DNA of 64,000 nt from Flavobacteriales bacterium (GCA_947466425.1 CANIBZ010000001.1:1-64000); one strand, 5' to 3'; numbered from the stretch's first letter, positions 36,604-46,911 are shown. Program-made: numbers and translations. Notes: generated by a model from the sequence alone, not told the origin.

Positions 36604-37605
36604 TTGAATAAAGAATCTGTACAGTCATTCTTCAACTCATTGTCTGAGAAAACCATCTTGGTGGTTGGCGATGTTATGATAGACGCCTATTTGTGGGGGA
36701 AGGTGGAGCGCATTTCTCCAGAAGCTCCCGTTCCCATTGTTCACATTCAAAAAAAAGAAAATCGTTTAGGAGGTGCCGCAAACGTGGCTTTGAATATAAA
36801 TAGTCTGGGAGCGAAAGCAATTATGTGTTCTGTAGTTGGTGACGGATCGAAGGGCGATATTTTCCGGAAGACCGCGAAGGATTTAGGTTTTAGCACGGAA
36901 GGAATTATAGATTCCACAGAGCGAATGACAACCGTGAAGACGCGCGTTATTTCTGGCGGACATCACATTGTTCGCATTGACGATGAAATTACTTGGCCGC
37001 TATCTGCAACCGATGAGCGGAATTTACTCGATTGCATTGATCAGATTTTAAGCAAACAAAAAGTAGATGCAATAGTATTTGAAGACTACGACAAAGGAGT
37101 TTTGACTGAAAAAGTAATTGCACAGGTCATAGAGAAAGCCAAGGCTTTGAATATTCCAGTAAGCGTAGATCCGAAATTGAAAAATTTCAAAAGCTATATT
37201 GGCTGTTCACTTTTCAAACCCAACTTGAAAGAATTGAAGGAAGGAATGAAGGTGGAGTTCGCTGCCGATGATACGGCCTCTATTGAGCAGTCGTTGGTGA
37301 ATCTTAGAAATGAATTGAACGCGGAAGGTGTTATGGTTACACGTTCTGAACATGGGGTTACTTCATTCGACGGCGATAATTTCTCTACTCATTCAGCGCA
37401 CAAACGTGAGATTGTGGATGTGTCAGGAGCAGGCGATACGGTGATTGCCGTTGCCACGCTGGCCTTGGCTTCCAATTGGAACATGTCTGACATTGCCGAG
37501 ATAGCGAATCTTGCAGGAGGATTGGTGTGTGAGAAAGTGGGAGTAGTTCCAATCGATAAAGAATTATTAAAGTTGGAAGCAGAACGAATTGCAGTTTCAA
37601 TTTGA
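36604..37605 (+). CDS. rfaE1: D-glycero-beta-D-manno-heptose-7-phosphate kinase-like protein (RfaE/HldE domain I)
   Basis: 333 residues of the PfkB/ribokinase fold, most like HldE domain I: VVGDVMIDAYLWGKVERISPEAPVPIV, GGAANVALNINSLG, SVDPKLKNF and the catalytic DVSGAGDTVIA. It would phosphorylate a heptose phosphate for LPS core, and the second HldE domain (nucleotidyltransferase) is absent, so that step would need another gene. The only plausible start is TTG 36604, one base after the aminotransferase. The substrate is inferred from family only. Confidence 0.82.
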   Translation: MNKESVQSFFNSLSEKTILVVGDVMIDAYLWGKVERISPEAPVPIVHIQKKENRLGGAANVALNINSLGAKAIMCSVVGDGSKGDIFRKTAKDLGFSTEGIIDSTERMTTVKTRVISGGHHIVRIDDEITWPLSATDERNLLDCIDQILSKQKVDAIVFEDYDKGVLTEKVIAQVIEKAKALNIPVSVDPKLKNFKSYIGCSLFKPNLKELKEGMKVEFAADDTASIEQSLVNLRNELNAEGVMVTRSEHGVTSFDGDNFSTHSAHKREIVDVSGAGDTVIAVATLALASNWNMSDIAEIANLAGGLVCEKVGVVPIDKELLKLEAERIAVSI

Positions 37606-37637
37606 ACAAAATCGATGTAATTCGAATTCATGTAAGT

Positions 37638-38363
37638 ATGGAAACAGTTAAGCCGTATAATCAAGGCGGAAAGAAGGAAGAGGTTGAGCAAATGTTCGAT
37701 CAAATTGCACACAGTTATGATTTTTTGAATCACTTCTTTTCGCTGGGAATCGATATCATCTGGCGCAAACGGGCCATACGTATTTTGAAGAAATATCACC
37801 CGAAGAAAGTACTCGATGTGGCTACAGGTACAGCAGATTTCGCGCTGCAAGCGGTGAAGTCTAAGCTGAACGCTTCTTCTATCGTTGGAGTAGATATTTC
37901 AGAAGGTATGTTGGAAGTGGGAAGGAAGAAGGTGAAGGAAAGAGGATTCGAACAAATTATTGAATTAAGAAAAGGAGATTCAGAAAATCTTCCATTTGAA
38001 GATCACAGTTTTGATGCCTACACTGTAGCTTTCGGTGTACGAAATTTCGAAAATCTTGAACAAGGCATGCGCGAAATGTTGCGCGTTCTTCGTCCAAACG
38101 GAGTAGGCGTAGTTTTAGAATTTTCCCGTCCGAAACATTTCCCAATAAAACAATTATTCGGATTTTATTTCAAATACGTTATGCCAACTTTAGGCAAGTG
38201 GGTTTCGAAAGACAGTCGCGCGTATGCTTATCTTCCAGAGTCTGTGGCTCAGTTCCCTTCAGGAAAAGATTTTTTAGCCGTAATGGAAAAGGTAGGATAC
38301 CAGCGAGTGCGCTGCATTCCATTAAGCGGTGGTATTGCAAGTATTTACATTGGTGAAAAGTGA
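37638..38363 (+). CDS. ubiE: Menaquinone/ubiquinone methyltransferase
   Basis: 241 residues from ATG 37638; an earlier TTG at 37602 would overlap the kinase. It has QMFDQIAHSYDFLNHFFSLGID near the N-terminus, SAM motif I VLDVATGTADFA, and the UbiE signature FGVRNFENLEQGMREMLRVLRPNG. It methylates demethylmenaquinone, the quinone of Bacteroidota, so MenG is the likely role. Its stop overlaps the aroA GTG start. Confidence 0.95.
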   Translation: METVKPYNQGGKKEEVEQMFDQIAHSYDFLNHFFSLGIDIIWRKRAIRILKKYHPKKVLDVATGTADFALQAVKSKLNASSIVGVDISEGMLEVGRKKVKERGFEQIIELRKGDSENLPFEDHSFDAYTVAFGVRNFENLEQGMREMLRVLRPNGVGVVLEFSRPKHFPIKQLFGFYFKYVMPTLGKWVSKDSRAYAYLPESVAQFPSGKDFLAVMEKVGYQRVRCIPLSGGIASIYIGEK

Positions 38364-39631
38364 AAATAGAAATTCTTCCTTCTGAAATTAGTGGAGTTGT
38401 TTCGGCGCCTGCTTCGAAGAGCATTGCGCAACGCTACGTAGCCGCCGCTTTGCTTGCCGCTGGAGAAACAACCATTCGTCATTATCCGAATTCAGAAGAT
38501 CCTTTTCATGCAAGAAAATTGGCCGAGGCTTTAGGAGCAATCGTTCAACTTTCAAAGAACACATTGACCATTAAAGGCGGATTTCCGGCCAATGAAATTC
38601 ATGGAATTCGTTCCCCACAAAAAAATCTTTTTGCAGGAGAGTCTGGATTCGCTTCTCGATTGTTCGTTCCTATTGCAGCGCTTCACAACAGTGAAAAAGT
38701 TTTGAATGGAACGGGCACTTTATTGAACAGACCTTTCTTTGAATTTGAACCATATCTGAATCCGTTTGGAGTAACTGTTTCAACCAACGAAGGAAAACTT
38801 CCACTCACTTTTTCCGGACAATTAACTGCAGGAAAAGCGGAACTGTCTGCCGCAAACTCTTCTCAGTTTCTTTCAGGAATGCTCATGGCTTTGCCAAGAT
38901 GCACAGGCGATTCAGAGTTGGTGGTTACAGAATTGAATAGCAAGCCCTACATTGATCTCACCCTTGCGGTAATGAAAATGTTTGGGGTTGCCGTGAAGGA
39001 AGATAACGGAACTTATTTCATAAAAGGATCACAGAAATATAAACCGCAAGACGTTTCCGTCGATGGCGATTGGAGCGGTGCTGTTCCGCTTTTAATAGCT
39101 GGTGCATTAACGGCTACAGAAGGTTTGTTGGTGAAGAATTTAAATACGCGACTGCCGCAAGCAGATCAGGCTATCTTAGATGTTTTTGATTTAGCGAAAG
39201 TGAAATATACCCAGAACGAAAACAGTGTGAAGGTTTTCGCAAGCACCATTCATGCTTTTGATTTCGATGCCACACATTGTCCAGATTTATTCCCTTGCCT
39301 TGCGGTGTTGGCTTCTTTCGGAAACGGCGTGTCAACGTTGAAAGGCGCGAAGAGACTGGCCGTGAAAGAGAGCAATCGCGCTACGGCTATTGTTGAAGAA
39401 TTTGCGAAGTCTGGAATTCGGGTAATTGTTCGCGGAGATGATATGATGATTTACCCTGGGCATGCTCGTCCTGCCATTTGGAACGTGCACAAAGACCACC
39501 GCATGGTTATGGCTGGCGCGCTTTTCGGCATTGCTGGGGCGAAGACAGTTCTTCAAAATCCGGAAGTGATTTCGAAGTCGTATCCCGACTTTTTCAAAGA
39601 CATTCAATCGATTGGAGCGAAGATGAAATAG
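38360..39631 (+). CDS. aroA: 3-phosphoshikimate 1-carboxyvinyltransferase (EPSP synthase)
   Basis: 423 residues from GTG 38360 (GTGA overlap with ubiE). It transfers enolpyruvate from PEP to shikimate-3-phosphate. Signs of the family: APASKSIAQRYVAAALLA, the GESGFASRLF loop, DGDWSGA, VKESNRATAI and DHRMVMAGAL. Sequence is fairly divergent from the E. coli form but complete. A shikimate kinase-like gene is near 47 kb. Confidence 0.93.
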   Translation: MKIEILPSEISGVVSAPASKSIAQRYVAAALLAAGETTIRHYPNSEDPFHARKLAEALGAIVQLSKNTLTIKGGFPANEIHGIRSPQKNLFAGESGFASRLFVPIAALHNSEKVLNGTGTLLNRPFFEFEPYLNPFGVTVSTNEGKLPLTFSGQLTAGKAELSAANSSQFLSGMLMALPRCTGDSELVVTELNSKPYIDLTLAVMKMFGVAVKEDNGTYFIKGSQKYKPQDVSVDGDWSGAVPLLIAGALTATEGLLVKNLNTRLPQADQAILDVFDLAKVKYTQNENSVKVFASTIHAFDFDATHCPDLFPCLAVLASFGNGVSTLKGAKRLAVKESNRATAIVEEFAKSGIRVIVRGDDMMIYPGHARPAIWNVHKDHRMVMAGALFGIAGAKTVLQNPEVISKSYPDFFKDIQSIGAKMK

Positions 39632-39676
39632 CTCTTTACCAATTGAGAAGTATATTCGCATTCAAATCTATTTCGT

Positions 39677-40705
39677 ATGAAATTTACGGCAGAGCAAATA
39701 GCCGGTATGTTGGAAGGAACGGTTGAAGGAAATTCTTCAGCGGAAGTTTCAGGCCTCTCTAAAATTGAAGAAGGCAAAGCTGGAACCCTTACGTTTCTAG
39801 CCAATCCGAAATACATTTCTCATATTTATTCTACAGGCGCAAGTGTTGCCATTGTCTCCAACGATTTCGTTGCTGAGCAATCCTTGCCTGAAACGCTTAC
39901 GCTTATTCGTGTTGCAGATGCTTATGGAAGTTTCGCGAAATTGTTAGAAGCATATAGCCAATTCAAAAGACCTCGTCCGGGAGTTCACGCTTCAGCTGTT
40001 ATAGATTCTACGGTGGTTATTGGAGAGAACGTTCACATTGGAGCAGGAGTGGTTCTCGAACCGGGAGTTTCCATTGGAAATAACGCGGTGATTATGGCTC
40101 AGTCATACCTAGGCGAGCACGTGAAGATTGGAGATTTTACTACGATTCATCCGGGCGTAAAGGTTTATAGTGAATGTGTCATTGGAGCGAATTGCACGCT
40201 GCACGCTGGAGTTATTATTGGAGCAGATGGATTCGGCTTTGCACCACAAGCCGACCATCAATATGCGAAGGTTCCGCAGATCGGAAATGTTGTGATTGAA
40301 GATCGCGTTGAAATTGGTGCGAATACTACGATTGATAGAGCTACTTTGGGATCAACAATTATTCGTGAAGGTGTGAAGCTCGATAACCTCATTCAAATTG
40401 CACACAATGTTGAAATTGGAAAGAATACCGTCATTGCTGCTTTAACTGGAATTGCAGGAAGTACCAAGATTGGTGAGAATGTTATGATAGGCGGACAAGT
40501 TGGAATAGGTGGACATTTAACCATAGCGAACGGAGTGAAGATTGCGGCTCAAACGGGCATCAGCGCTTCTGTGCTGAAAGAAGACGTTGTAATGCAAGGG
40601 ACACCCGCTGTTAGCACCATGGACTTCAAAAAATCGTACATCATTCACCGCCGCTTACCTCAAATTCTCGAGCGCATAGAGCGACTTGAAAAAGGACAGA
40701 AGTAA
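39677..40705 (+). CDS. lpxD: UDP-3-O-acylglucosamine N-acyltransferase LpxD
   Basis: 342 residues. An N-terminal uridine-binding domain (GLSKIEEGKAGTLTFLANPKY) is followed by a left-handed parallel beta helix of hexapeptide repeats (about 110-300, VVIGENVHIGAGVVLEPGVSIGNN) with catalytic histidine in the segment QIAHNVEIG. LpxD adds the N-linked fatty acid to the lipid A precursor. It overlaps the next gene by one base. Confidence 0.96.
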   Translation: MKFTAEQIAGMLEGTVEGNSSAEVSGLSKIEEGKAGTLTFLANPKYISHIYSTGASVAIVSNDFVAEQSLPETLTLIRVADAYGSFAKLLEAYSQFKRPRPGVHASAVIDSTVVIGENVHIGAGVVLEPGVSIGNNAVIMAQSYLGEHVKIGDFTTIHPGVKVYSECVIGANCTLHAGVIIGADGFGFAPQADHQYAKVPQIGNVVIEDRVEIGANTTIDRATLGSTIIREGVKLDNLIQIAHNVEIGKNTVIAALTGIAGSTKIGENVMIGGQVGIGGHLTIANGVKIAAQTGISASVLKEDVVMQGTPAVSTMDFKKSYIIHRRLPQILERIERLEKGQK

Positions 40706-41478
40706 TGTTATTGCTTCCTTATCTCAAACATTTATTTTTCGCCAAAGGACCTCACGGGGTTCACTCTCCTTTTGTTTTCAAACTCATTACAGATGTGCTG
40801 AAGCAGAATCGTTCTGAAGCTTGGAAACCGATTGAAGACGCTCGTAGAAAATTGTTGGCTAACGATACTGCTTATGTGGTGAAAGACTTCGGAGCGGGAA
40901 GTAAGGATCTTCAAACGACTCGAACCTATTCGCGATCTGTGGCTTCCAGCGCCATGCCGAAGAAAAAAGGAGAAGCGCTTCATTTGTTGGTTGAACATTT
41001 GCAGCCTTCGGGGCTGCTAGAAATAGGCACTCATTTCGGAATAGGCACACTCTATTTATCAGAGGCCCTTCATTCCACAAAAAAAATAATTACCCTTGAA
41101 GGAGATCCAACGCATGCGGCAGAAGCGCGCACTCTTTTTCATTCCTTCCAGAAAAATAATATTGAGGTGGTTGAAGGAAATTTCAACGACACCCTTCCAA
41201 CTACATTAACTGCATTTTCTGAAATGGAATTTGTTTATGTAGATGGAAACCATACGGAAGAGGCAACGCTTCGCTATTTCGAGGTTCTTCTTCAACATAA
41301 AAATATATCGTGCATTGTCTTCGACGATATCTATTGGAGCAAAGGAATGATGCGTGCTTGGAAGCAAATCTGTTCCGATTCACGCATAGAATTGAGCCTC
41401 GATTTCTATTGGTTCGGAGTCATTTTTCTGAATGGAAGAATGCGGAAGGAGCACTTCAATTTGTATCTACCACGCTGA
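40705..41478 (+). CDS. Class I SAM-dependent methyltransferase
   Basis: 257 residues. The SAM motif is LLEIGTHFGIGTLYLSEAL with an acidic second motif ITLEGDPTH, and the later EFVYVDGNHTEEATL and CIVFDDIYW place it near O-methyltransferase 3/24-type families. The N-terminus (GPHGVHSPFVFKLI) is typical of a conserved Bacteroidota group with no set role. The substrate is unknown. It is coupled to lpxD by a one-base overlap. Confidence 0.82.
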   Translation: MLLLPYLKHLFFAKGPHGVHSPFVFKLITDVLKQNRSEAWKPIEDARRKLLANDTAYVVKDFGAGSKDLQTTRTYSRSVASSAMPKKKGEALHLLVEHLQPSGLLEIGTHFGIGTLYLSEALHSTKKIITLEGDPTHAAEARTLFHSFQKNNIEVVEGNFNDTLPTTLTAFSEMEFVYVDGNHTEEATLRYFEVLLQHKNISCIVFDDIYWSKGMMRAWKQICSDSRIELSLDFYWFGVIFLNGRMRKEHFNLYLPR

Positions 41479-41501
41479 TTTGTCGCGAGGTTCAAGAGTT
41501 G

Positions 41502-41528
41502 TGTCAGAAAATGCTGACAATTCTGTCA
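41502..41528 (+). promoter_or_regulatory. Candidate operator upstream of dnaK
   Basis: A perfect inverted repeat, TGTCAG and CTGACA with a six-base gap (41502-41519), is followed by another TGTCA (41524-41528). It lies 72-98 bases before ATG 41600. It is not the CIRCE element. A heat-shock regulator site is a guess based on position. Confidence 0.4.
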
Positions 41529-41599
41529 CGTTTCACCCCTGATTTCTCAATGGCATATTGGTTGAAATGCGGGGTGAAACAAATTGAAAATTTAAGAAC

Positions 41600-43504
41600 A
41601 TGAGTAAAATAATAGGCATTGACCTCGGTACCACGAATTCGTGTGTATCTGTGATGGAAGGAAACGAGCCCGTGGTAATCGCGAACAGCGAAGGAAAGCG
41701 CACCACGCCTTCTATTGTTGCTTTCATTGAAGGTGGTGAGCGTAAAGTAGGAGATCCTGCAAAGCGTCAAGCCATTACGAATCCAACAAAGACCATTTCA
41801 AGTATCAAGCGTTTCATGGGATCATCATTCGCAGAAACGGAAAAAGAAGCAACGCGCATGCCTTACATGGTAGTGAAGGGCGACAACAACACGCCTCGCG
41901 TGAAAATCGACGACCGCACGTATACTCCACAAGAAATTTCCGCCATGATTCTTCAAAAGATGAAGAAGACGGCTGAAGATTATTTGGGTCAAGAAGTAAC
42001 CGAAGCGGTGATTACCGTTCCTGCATACTTCAACGATGCGCAACGTCAGGCAACGAAAGAAGCCGGCGAAATCGCTGGATTAACCGTGAAGCGTATCATT
42101 AACGAGCCAACTGCAGCGGCATTGGCTTACGGACTAGACAAGAAGTCTCAAGAGATGAAGATTGTCGTGTTCGACTGTGGTGGTGGAACGCATGACGTGT
42201 CTTGTCTTGAGCTGGGCGATGGCGTGTTTGAAGTATTGTCAACAGACGGTGATACGCACTTGGGTGGAGACGACTTCGACCAGGTAATCATTGATTGGTT
42301 GGTTCAAGAATTCAAAAATGAAAATGGAAATTTAGATCTTTCGAAAGATCCAATGGCTCTTCAACGTTTGAAGGAAGGGGCAGAGAAAGCGAAGATTGAA
42401 TTGTCTAGCTCTACAACTACCGAAATTAACTTGCCTTACATCATGCCTGTTGACGGAATACCAAAGCACTTGGTGAAGTCGTTAACACGTGCGAAGTTCG
42501 AGCAGTTAGCAGATTCATTGATCCGCAGAACCATTGCACCTTGCGAAAGCGCATTGAAGAACGCAGGATTGTCTGTAAACGATATTGATGAAATTATTTT
42601 AGTGGGTGGTTCAACACGTATTCCTGCAATTCAAGATGCAGTGAAGAAGTTCTTCGGAAAAGATCCAAGCAAAGGAGTGAATCCTGATGAAGTAGTAGCT
42701 ATCGGAGCAGCCATTCAAGGAGGAGTATTAACCGGAGAAGTGAAAGACGTTTTGTTGTTAGATGTTACGCCACTTTCATTGGGTATTGAAACCATGGGTG
42801 GTGTATTCACGAAGTTGATTGATGCGAACACTACGATTCCAACGAAGAAATCTGAAGTGTTTTCAACGGCCAGCGATAACCAACCTAGTGTAGAGATTCA
42901 CGTGTTGCAAGGTGAGCGTGCTATGGCGAAAGACAACCGCACAATCGGACGTTTCCACTTAGACGGATTGCCACCAGCGCCAAGAGGGGTTCCTCAAGTA
43001 GAAGTTATCTTCGACATTGATGCGAACGGAATCATTAATGTATCAGCGCTTGATAAAGCAACCAACAAATTGCAAAGCATCCGAATCGAAGCTTCTAGCG
43101 GATTAAGCAAAGAAGACATTGAGAAGATGAAGAAGGAAGCGGAGATGAATGCAGATTCAGATCGCAAAGCGAAAGAAGAAGCAGACGTTGTGAATCAAGC
43201 CGATTCATTGATTTTCCAAGTGGAGAAGCAATTGAAGGAGTTCGGAGATAAGCTTCCTGCTGATAAGAAAACAGAGATTGAAGCATCTTTGGAAGAGTTG
43301 AAGAAAGCACACGCAGAAAAGAACCTAGACACCATTAAAGCGTCTATGGATAAATTGAATGCAGTATTCCAAGCGGCTAGTGCAGATATGTACAACAACG
43401 CTGGCGGAGCTGCAGATGCGGGCGCTGGAGAGCAACAAGCAGGAGGCAACGACGGTGAAGTTACCGATGTTGACTTTGAAGAAGTAAAAGACGAGAAGAA
43501 GTAA
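41600..43504 (+). CDS. dnaK: Chaperone DnaK (Hsp70)
   Basis: 634 residues. Motifs: [18 protein letters not shown] (phosphate 1), the phosphate 2 region [45 protein letters not shown], and the linker before the substrate domain ([14 protein letters not shown]). It ends in the acidic helical lid ([15 protein letters not shown]). It binds unfolded proteins with grpE/dnaJ encoded 10 kb upstream. It is monocistronic, with a terminator right after it. Confidence 0.98.
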   Translation: MSKIIGIDLGTTNSCVSVMEGNEPVVIANSEGKRTTPSIVAFIEGGERKVGDPAKRQAITNPTKTISSIKRFMGSSFAETEKEATRMPYMVVKGDNNTPRVKIDDRTYTPQEISAMILQKMKKTAEDYLGQEVTEAVITVPAYFNDAQRQATKEAGEIAGLTVKRIINEPTAAALAYGLDKKSQEMKIVVFDCGGGTHDVSCLELGDGVFEVLSTDGDTHLGGDDFDQVIIDWLVQEFKNENGNLDLSKDPMALQRLKEGAEKAKIELSSSTTTEINLPYIMPVDGIPKHLVKSLTRAKFEQLADSLIRRTIAPCESALKNAGLSVNDIDEIILVGGSTRIPAIQDAVKKFFGKDPSKGVNPDEVVAIGAAIQGGVLTGEVKDVLLLDVTPLSLGIETMGGVFTKLIDANTTIPTKKSEVFSTASDNQPSVEIHVLQGERAMAKDNRTIGRFHLDGLPPAPRGVPQVEVIFDIDANGIINVSALDKATNKLQSIRIEASSGLSKEDIEKMKKEAEMNADSDRKAKEEADVVNQADSLIFQVEKQLKEFGDKLPADKKTEIEASLEELKKAHAEKNLDTIKASMDKLNAVFQAASADMYNNAGGAADAGAGEQQAGGNDGEVTDVDFEEVKDEKK

Positions 43505-43522
43505 TTCTGAATCGAAGAAAAT

Positions 43523-43552
43523 AAAAAGGGCCTTGTTTCAAGGCCTTTTTTT
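43523..43552. terminator. Bidirectional terminator between dnaK and the M61 peptidase
   Basis: A stem GGCCTTG/CAAGGCC with a TTT loop, flanked by A and T runs, ends dnaK. It touches the stop codon of the convergent M61 gene at 43551 and works for both. Confidence 0.85.
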
Positions 43553-45254
43553 ATGCGTTGCGTTTGCCTATCCAGTAATTGAATAGGTTGTTGTTTTCTG
43601 GAAATGAAATGTGCGATTGCTGAATAATTGGAAGTTCAGGTTCTGAGTGAAGGGTAAGTTCCATCTGCACGCCATTGCGTAAAACAAAGAGTTGCGCGGT
43701 GGTAGTAGATTCTATGAGGAAGTTCACATTGCGGTCTACTGCAATTCCGTCGATTTCTAGAATCTCATCGCCGTACCAAAGTCCGCCTAAATCCGCTGCA
43801 GAATTCATACACACCGAAGAGACTTTAGATTTTCCCAATTGAATGTCAATACTAAAACCGAATAAACGTTCGGTAGCAATAGCTGAAGGCGACCACACCA
43901 ATTCAACGCCAATTTTTTGAAAAGCTTTTTCGAGATAGTCTGTATAGTCTATTGCGCTTTCGGCGATATTCGTTTTGAATTCATTTGCGTTCGAAAGTCC
44001 TGAATCCTCAAGTGTTTTCCAATAGTCTTCAACTGAGTATCCGATATTTTTCTTCGCGAATTGCTGGTACATCTGATGTATGACATCGTCCATGGATTTT
44101 TGTCCATTTGTCGCAGCAATCAATTCAATATCGAGAATCATAGAGAGCAAAGCACCTTCGTTGTATATAGAAACTTTTCTCCAGGGAACGCCCGGTGTGT
44201 ATCCGTCGAGCCACGTGTCTACGCTACTATCGGCAACGCTGTAAGAATATCTTCCGTAATTTCTGTGGTGTGTATTCAACCATTTTTCCAAGGATTCTTT
44301 CCACAGGTCGTTGTTCCAGATGCCACTTCTGCGCAAGCAAAGATCGCCGTAGTAAGTGGTCACTCCTTCATCTACATATCCAAGCTGCGTGTAATTTTCT
44401 TTGGTGAAATCGTAGGGCATCATTTCAACCGGACGTAGTGTTTTTACATTCCAGGTGTGAAAGAGTTCGTGGCTGCAGATGGCGAGTATTTCGTTGTACT
44501 TCTCTTCGCGATCGAAGTTCTCGCCTTGTCCCATAACAATCACAGTGCTGGTTGTATGTTCTACCCCGTGATGCATGAAGTAAGGGGTAAAGTGAAGTAA
44601 GTAACGGTAAGTTGAAACAGGAAATTCTCCGAAAATATTGAATTGAAGTTCGGTGTAAATTCGAACGTCGTTCCAGAAGCGCTCGAAATTCAAATTGGTT
44701 ATTCCAAAGATATTGGCGTGAAAGTGAACGCCATTTATTTCTTGCGATAGAACCTCTCTGTTGTGCGAAGCCACAAAAGGTGAGTCGGCTAATTCATCGA
44801 AGTTTTGCGCAAACAGTTTATTTCCTTCGTGCGGAAGTCCGCAGGAGAGGTGCGCGTATGAATCGAGAATTTCAACGGTGTATTTTTCATCTGTTCTTCC
44901 AGGTAAAAAAGGAATACAGTTCACCGGATTCAAATATAGCATTTGGCTGTTAACGTATGTGCTTCCTGCGTTGAGCTCTGCTGCGCAATAAAAATATTCA
45001 AAGGTTATTTGTTCATTGGCACTGCACGAGATAAGCCATTTATCCTTTTCAATTTTTCTTAACTCAATATTTTCATTCGATGAATTGAAAGCTTTAACGT
45101 GCGAAATGTTCTTTGCGAAATTTCCCATCTCGTATCGTCCAGGGCGCCAAGATGACAATTGAACGATTTGATTGTTTGAAGAGCTTAAAAAAGTCATTCG
45201 CACCTTCACCATTTTCCGGTGAATGTGCGGTGTGCTTAAAGAAATATGAATCAT
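43551..45254 (-). CDS. M61 family (glycyl aminopeptidase-type) metallopeptidase with PDZ domain
   Basis: 567 residues, without an obvious signal peptide. The zinc site HELFH is at 262-266 in a SHELFHTWNVKTLRP context typical of M61. The N-terminal beta domain (MIHISLSTPHIHRKMVKVRM) and a C-terminal PDZ-like domain (about 470-545, VCMNSAADLGGLWYGDEILEIDG) complete the family layout. Acts on peptides with N-terminal glycine or alanine. Its start overlaps the phosphatase gene by four bases (ATGA). Confidence 0.9.
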   Translation of the reverse strand: MIHISLSTPHIHRKMVKVRMTFLSSSNNQIVQLSSWRPGRYEMGNFAKNISHVKAFNSSNENIELRKIEKDKWLISCSANEQITFEYFYCAAELNAGSTYVNSQMLYLNPVNCIPFLPGRTDEKYTVEILDSYAHLSCGLPHEGNKLFAQNFDELADSPFVASHNREVLSQEINGVHFHANIFGITNLNFERFWNDVRIYTELQFNIFGEFPVSTYRYLLHFTPYFMHHGVEHTTSTVIVMGQGENFDREEKYNEILAICSHELFHTWNVKTLRPVEMMPYDFTKENYTQLGYVDEGVTTYYGDLCLRRSGIWNNDLWKESLEKWLNTHHRNYGRYSYSVADSSVDTWLDGYTPGVPWRKVSIYNEGALLSMILDIELIAATNGQKSMDDVIHQMYQQFAKKNIGYSVEDYWKTLEDSGLSNANEFKTNIAESAIDYTDYLEKAFQKIGVELVWSPSAIATERLFGFSIDIQLGKSKVSSVCMNSAADLGGLWYGDEILEIDGIAVDRNVNFLIESTTTAQLFVLRNGVQMELTLHSEPELPIIQQSHISFPENNNLFNYWIGKRNA

Positions 45255-46909
45255 TTTTTAGTTGGTCTGAGGAAGCTAATGATTGGATTTCCTGTGCATG
45301 CATTGGGAAAACCAATTCGCAAATAACTGCATACGGTTGGAGCAATGTCTGTAATGGAATGCGCGGCGTAATTGGTTGAGGCCGGAACATATTTTCCGTA
45401 TAAAATAAATGGTACTTGTGAGTCGTAACTATACGGAGAACCATGCGTGGTGCCTTGTCTGGTGTATTCCATGAATCCAGGCTCTAACACATAAATGACA
45501 TCGCCAGAAAGTGCAGGTAAAAATCCGAGTTGAACTTTTTGTCCCAATTCAGATGTGTAGTTTTCTTCTGTTAAATCGCAACTCGCGAACGCTTTCGTTA
45601 CATACTCTTGTTCTTCTGCCCATTTTGAAAGGGTGCGTTGCATGTCGTCTAACTTCATGTTCTTCTCCCGAATGAGCGTTCGGTTTATAAATAAGTTCAG
45701 GTTACTTTCATTTAAAATCCAGTTGCCTTGTCCGTATTTTGAATTCATGAATAGCTCTGCTTGCTCTTCGAAATTGTCGGAAGACCAATATCCGGCCGAG
45801 GCATTTGACTTCTGCATAAGGCTTGGCGTAGGCGCTCCACCATGGTCGGCACTTAAGAAGATGAGGTAGTTGTCTTTTCCAAAACGCTTGTCTAGTTCGT
45901 TTAAAAGTCTTTCCAATTCACGATCGAGACGAATGTAAATGTCTTGCAATTCTTTGGAATGAATTCCGAATTGGTGTCCAACGTAATCGGTGGAAGAAAA
46001 GCTTAAGCATAACATATCTGTGGTGTTATTCTTTCCGAGTTGTTCTCCGTCTATTGCAGCAAGAGCGAAATCGAGTGTCAATGAATTTCCCATGGGCACT
46101 CCTTTCAGAATTTCGTATCCGCCGTTGTGTTTCTTCAGGGTATCGATGTTGTAAGGAAAGACAGGACGAAGCAGCGGCTTGAAAGGCATTTCGTAGGCGT
46201 TGTTGTCTTCCATGCTTTCGGTGTAATTTTCTTCGGGAAGAAGAAGGTTCCACGTTGAAGAGGCGTAAGCTTTTGCTTTTCCGTTGGTGTTGAAGTCTTG
46301 AACCCATTTTGGAAGTTCGCGCATGTACCAGCTACTCGAAGCCCAAACGCCTTCCTCTCCACCTACGAACCAATAGGCAGCGTTGGCAGTTCTTCCAGCG
46401 GGAAGAATTGCGCCACGGTCTTTGAGAGAGATGCCAATGACCTTCGATTTTCCTGCGGTGAAGATTTTAAGCTCGTCGCCTATGGTGCTAGATTTTAAAT
46501 AATGCGGAGACATTTTTCCGGCAGCTGCTGAGGTGCCTACACCGTTGACGATAGAATCTGCCGAGCAGTAGGTCATTCGATTGTATTTCCGTTCGAACCA
46601 ATCGTTGGCCACAATGCCGTTGTGCGCTGGCGTTGTGCCTGTGAAAATGGCTGCGTGTCCAGGCCCCGTGTAAGTGGGCATGTAGTTGTATTGCATGTTC
46701 CGGGCATACGATCCGTTGCGCACCAAGCGTTTGAATCCGCCATCGCAGTAGTCGTTCCAGAAGCGGTCTATGTAGTCGTTGCGCATTTGGTCAACGGTAA
46801 TTCCGACAACGATGGAAGGAAGCGGTTGGTCGGAAGGAGAAGTTGTTTTCTTCTGTCCGAAAGCTGAGAAGCTAATGATTACGAGTAATAAGGAAGTAAA
46901 TCTGCTCAT
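45251..46909 (-). CDS. PafA-like alkaline phosphatase superfamily enzyme, secreted
   Basis: 552 residues from ATG 46909, where a signal peptide (MSRFTSLLLVIISFSAFGQ) begins and a -7 element lies four bases upstream; a longer frame to 47026 would cross both. Motifs: GITVDQMRNDYIDRF, the nucleophile region MPTYTGPGHAAIFTGT (Thr79), and Lys162/Arg164 in SLKDRGAIL, the phosphate-binding pair of PafA. SADHGGAP holds a metal-binding Asp-His. It is thus a phosphate monoesterase of PafA type, probably periplasmic. It forms an operon with the M61 peptidase. Confidence 0.9.
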   Translation of the reverse strand: MSRFTSLLLVIISFSAFGQKKTTSPSDQPLPSIVVGITVDQMRNDYIDRFWNDYCDGGFKRLVRNGSYARNMQYNYMPTYTGPGHAAIFTGTTPAHNGIVANDWFERKYNRMTYCSADSIVNGVGTSAAAGKMSPHYLKSSTIGDELKIFTAGKSKVIGISLKDRGAILPAGRTANAAYWFVGGEEGVWASSSWYMRELPKWVQDFNTNGKAKAYASSTWNLLLPEENYTESMEDNNAYEMPFKPLLRPVFPYNIDTLKKHNGGYEILKGVPMGNSLTLDFALAAIDGEQLGKNNTTDMLCLSFSSTDYVGHQFGIHSKELQDIYIRLDRELERLLNELDKRFGKDNYLIFLSADHGGAPTPSLMQKSNASAGYWSSDNFEEQAELFMNSKYGQGNWILNESNLNLFINRTLIREKNMKLDDMQRTLSKWAEEQEYVTKAFASCDLTEENYTSELGQKVQLGFLPALSGDVIYVLEPGFMEYTRQGTTHGSPYSYDSQVPFILYGKYVPASTNYAAHSITDIAPTVCSYLRIGFPNACTGNPIISFLRPTKK

Positions 46910-46911
46910 GG

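Noticed and set aside
41461-41599. CIRCE element before dnaK
   Set aside because: The consensus arms TTAGCACTC and GAGTGCTAA are absent. Only a different palindrome is there.
42160-42240. Unusual residues in the DnaK phosphate-2 motif ([10 protein letters not shown])
   Set aside because: Substitutions at the same places seem common in Flavobacteriales. Catalytic positions are kept, so I do not treat it as a functional change.
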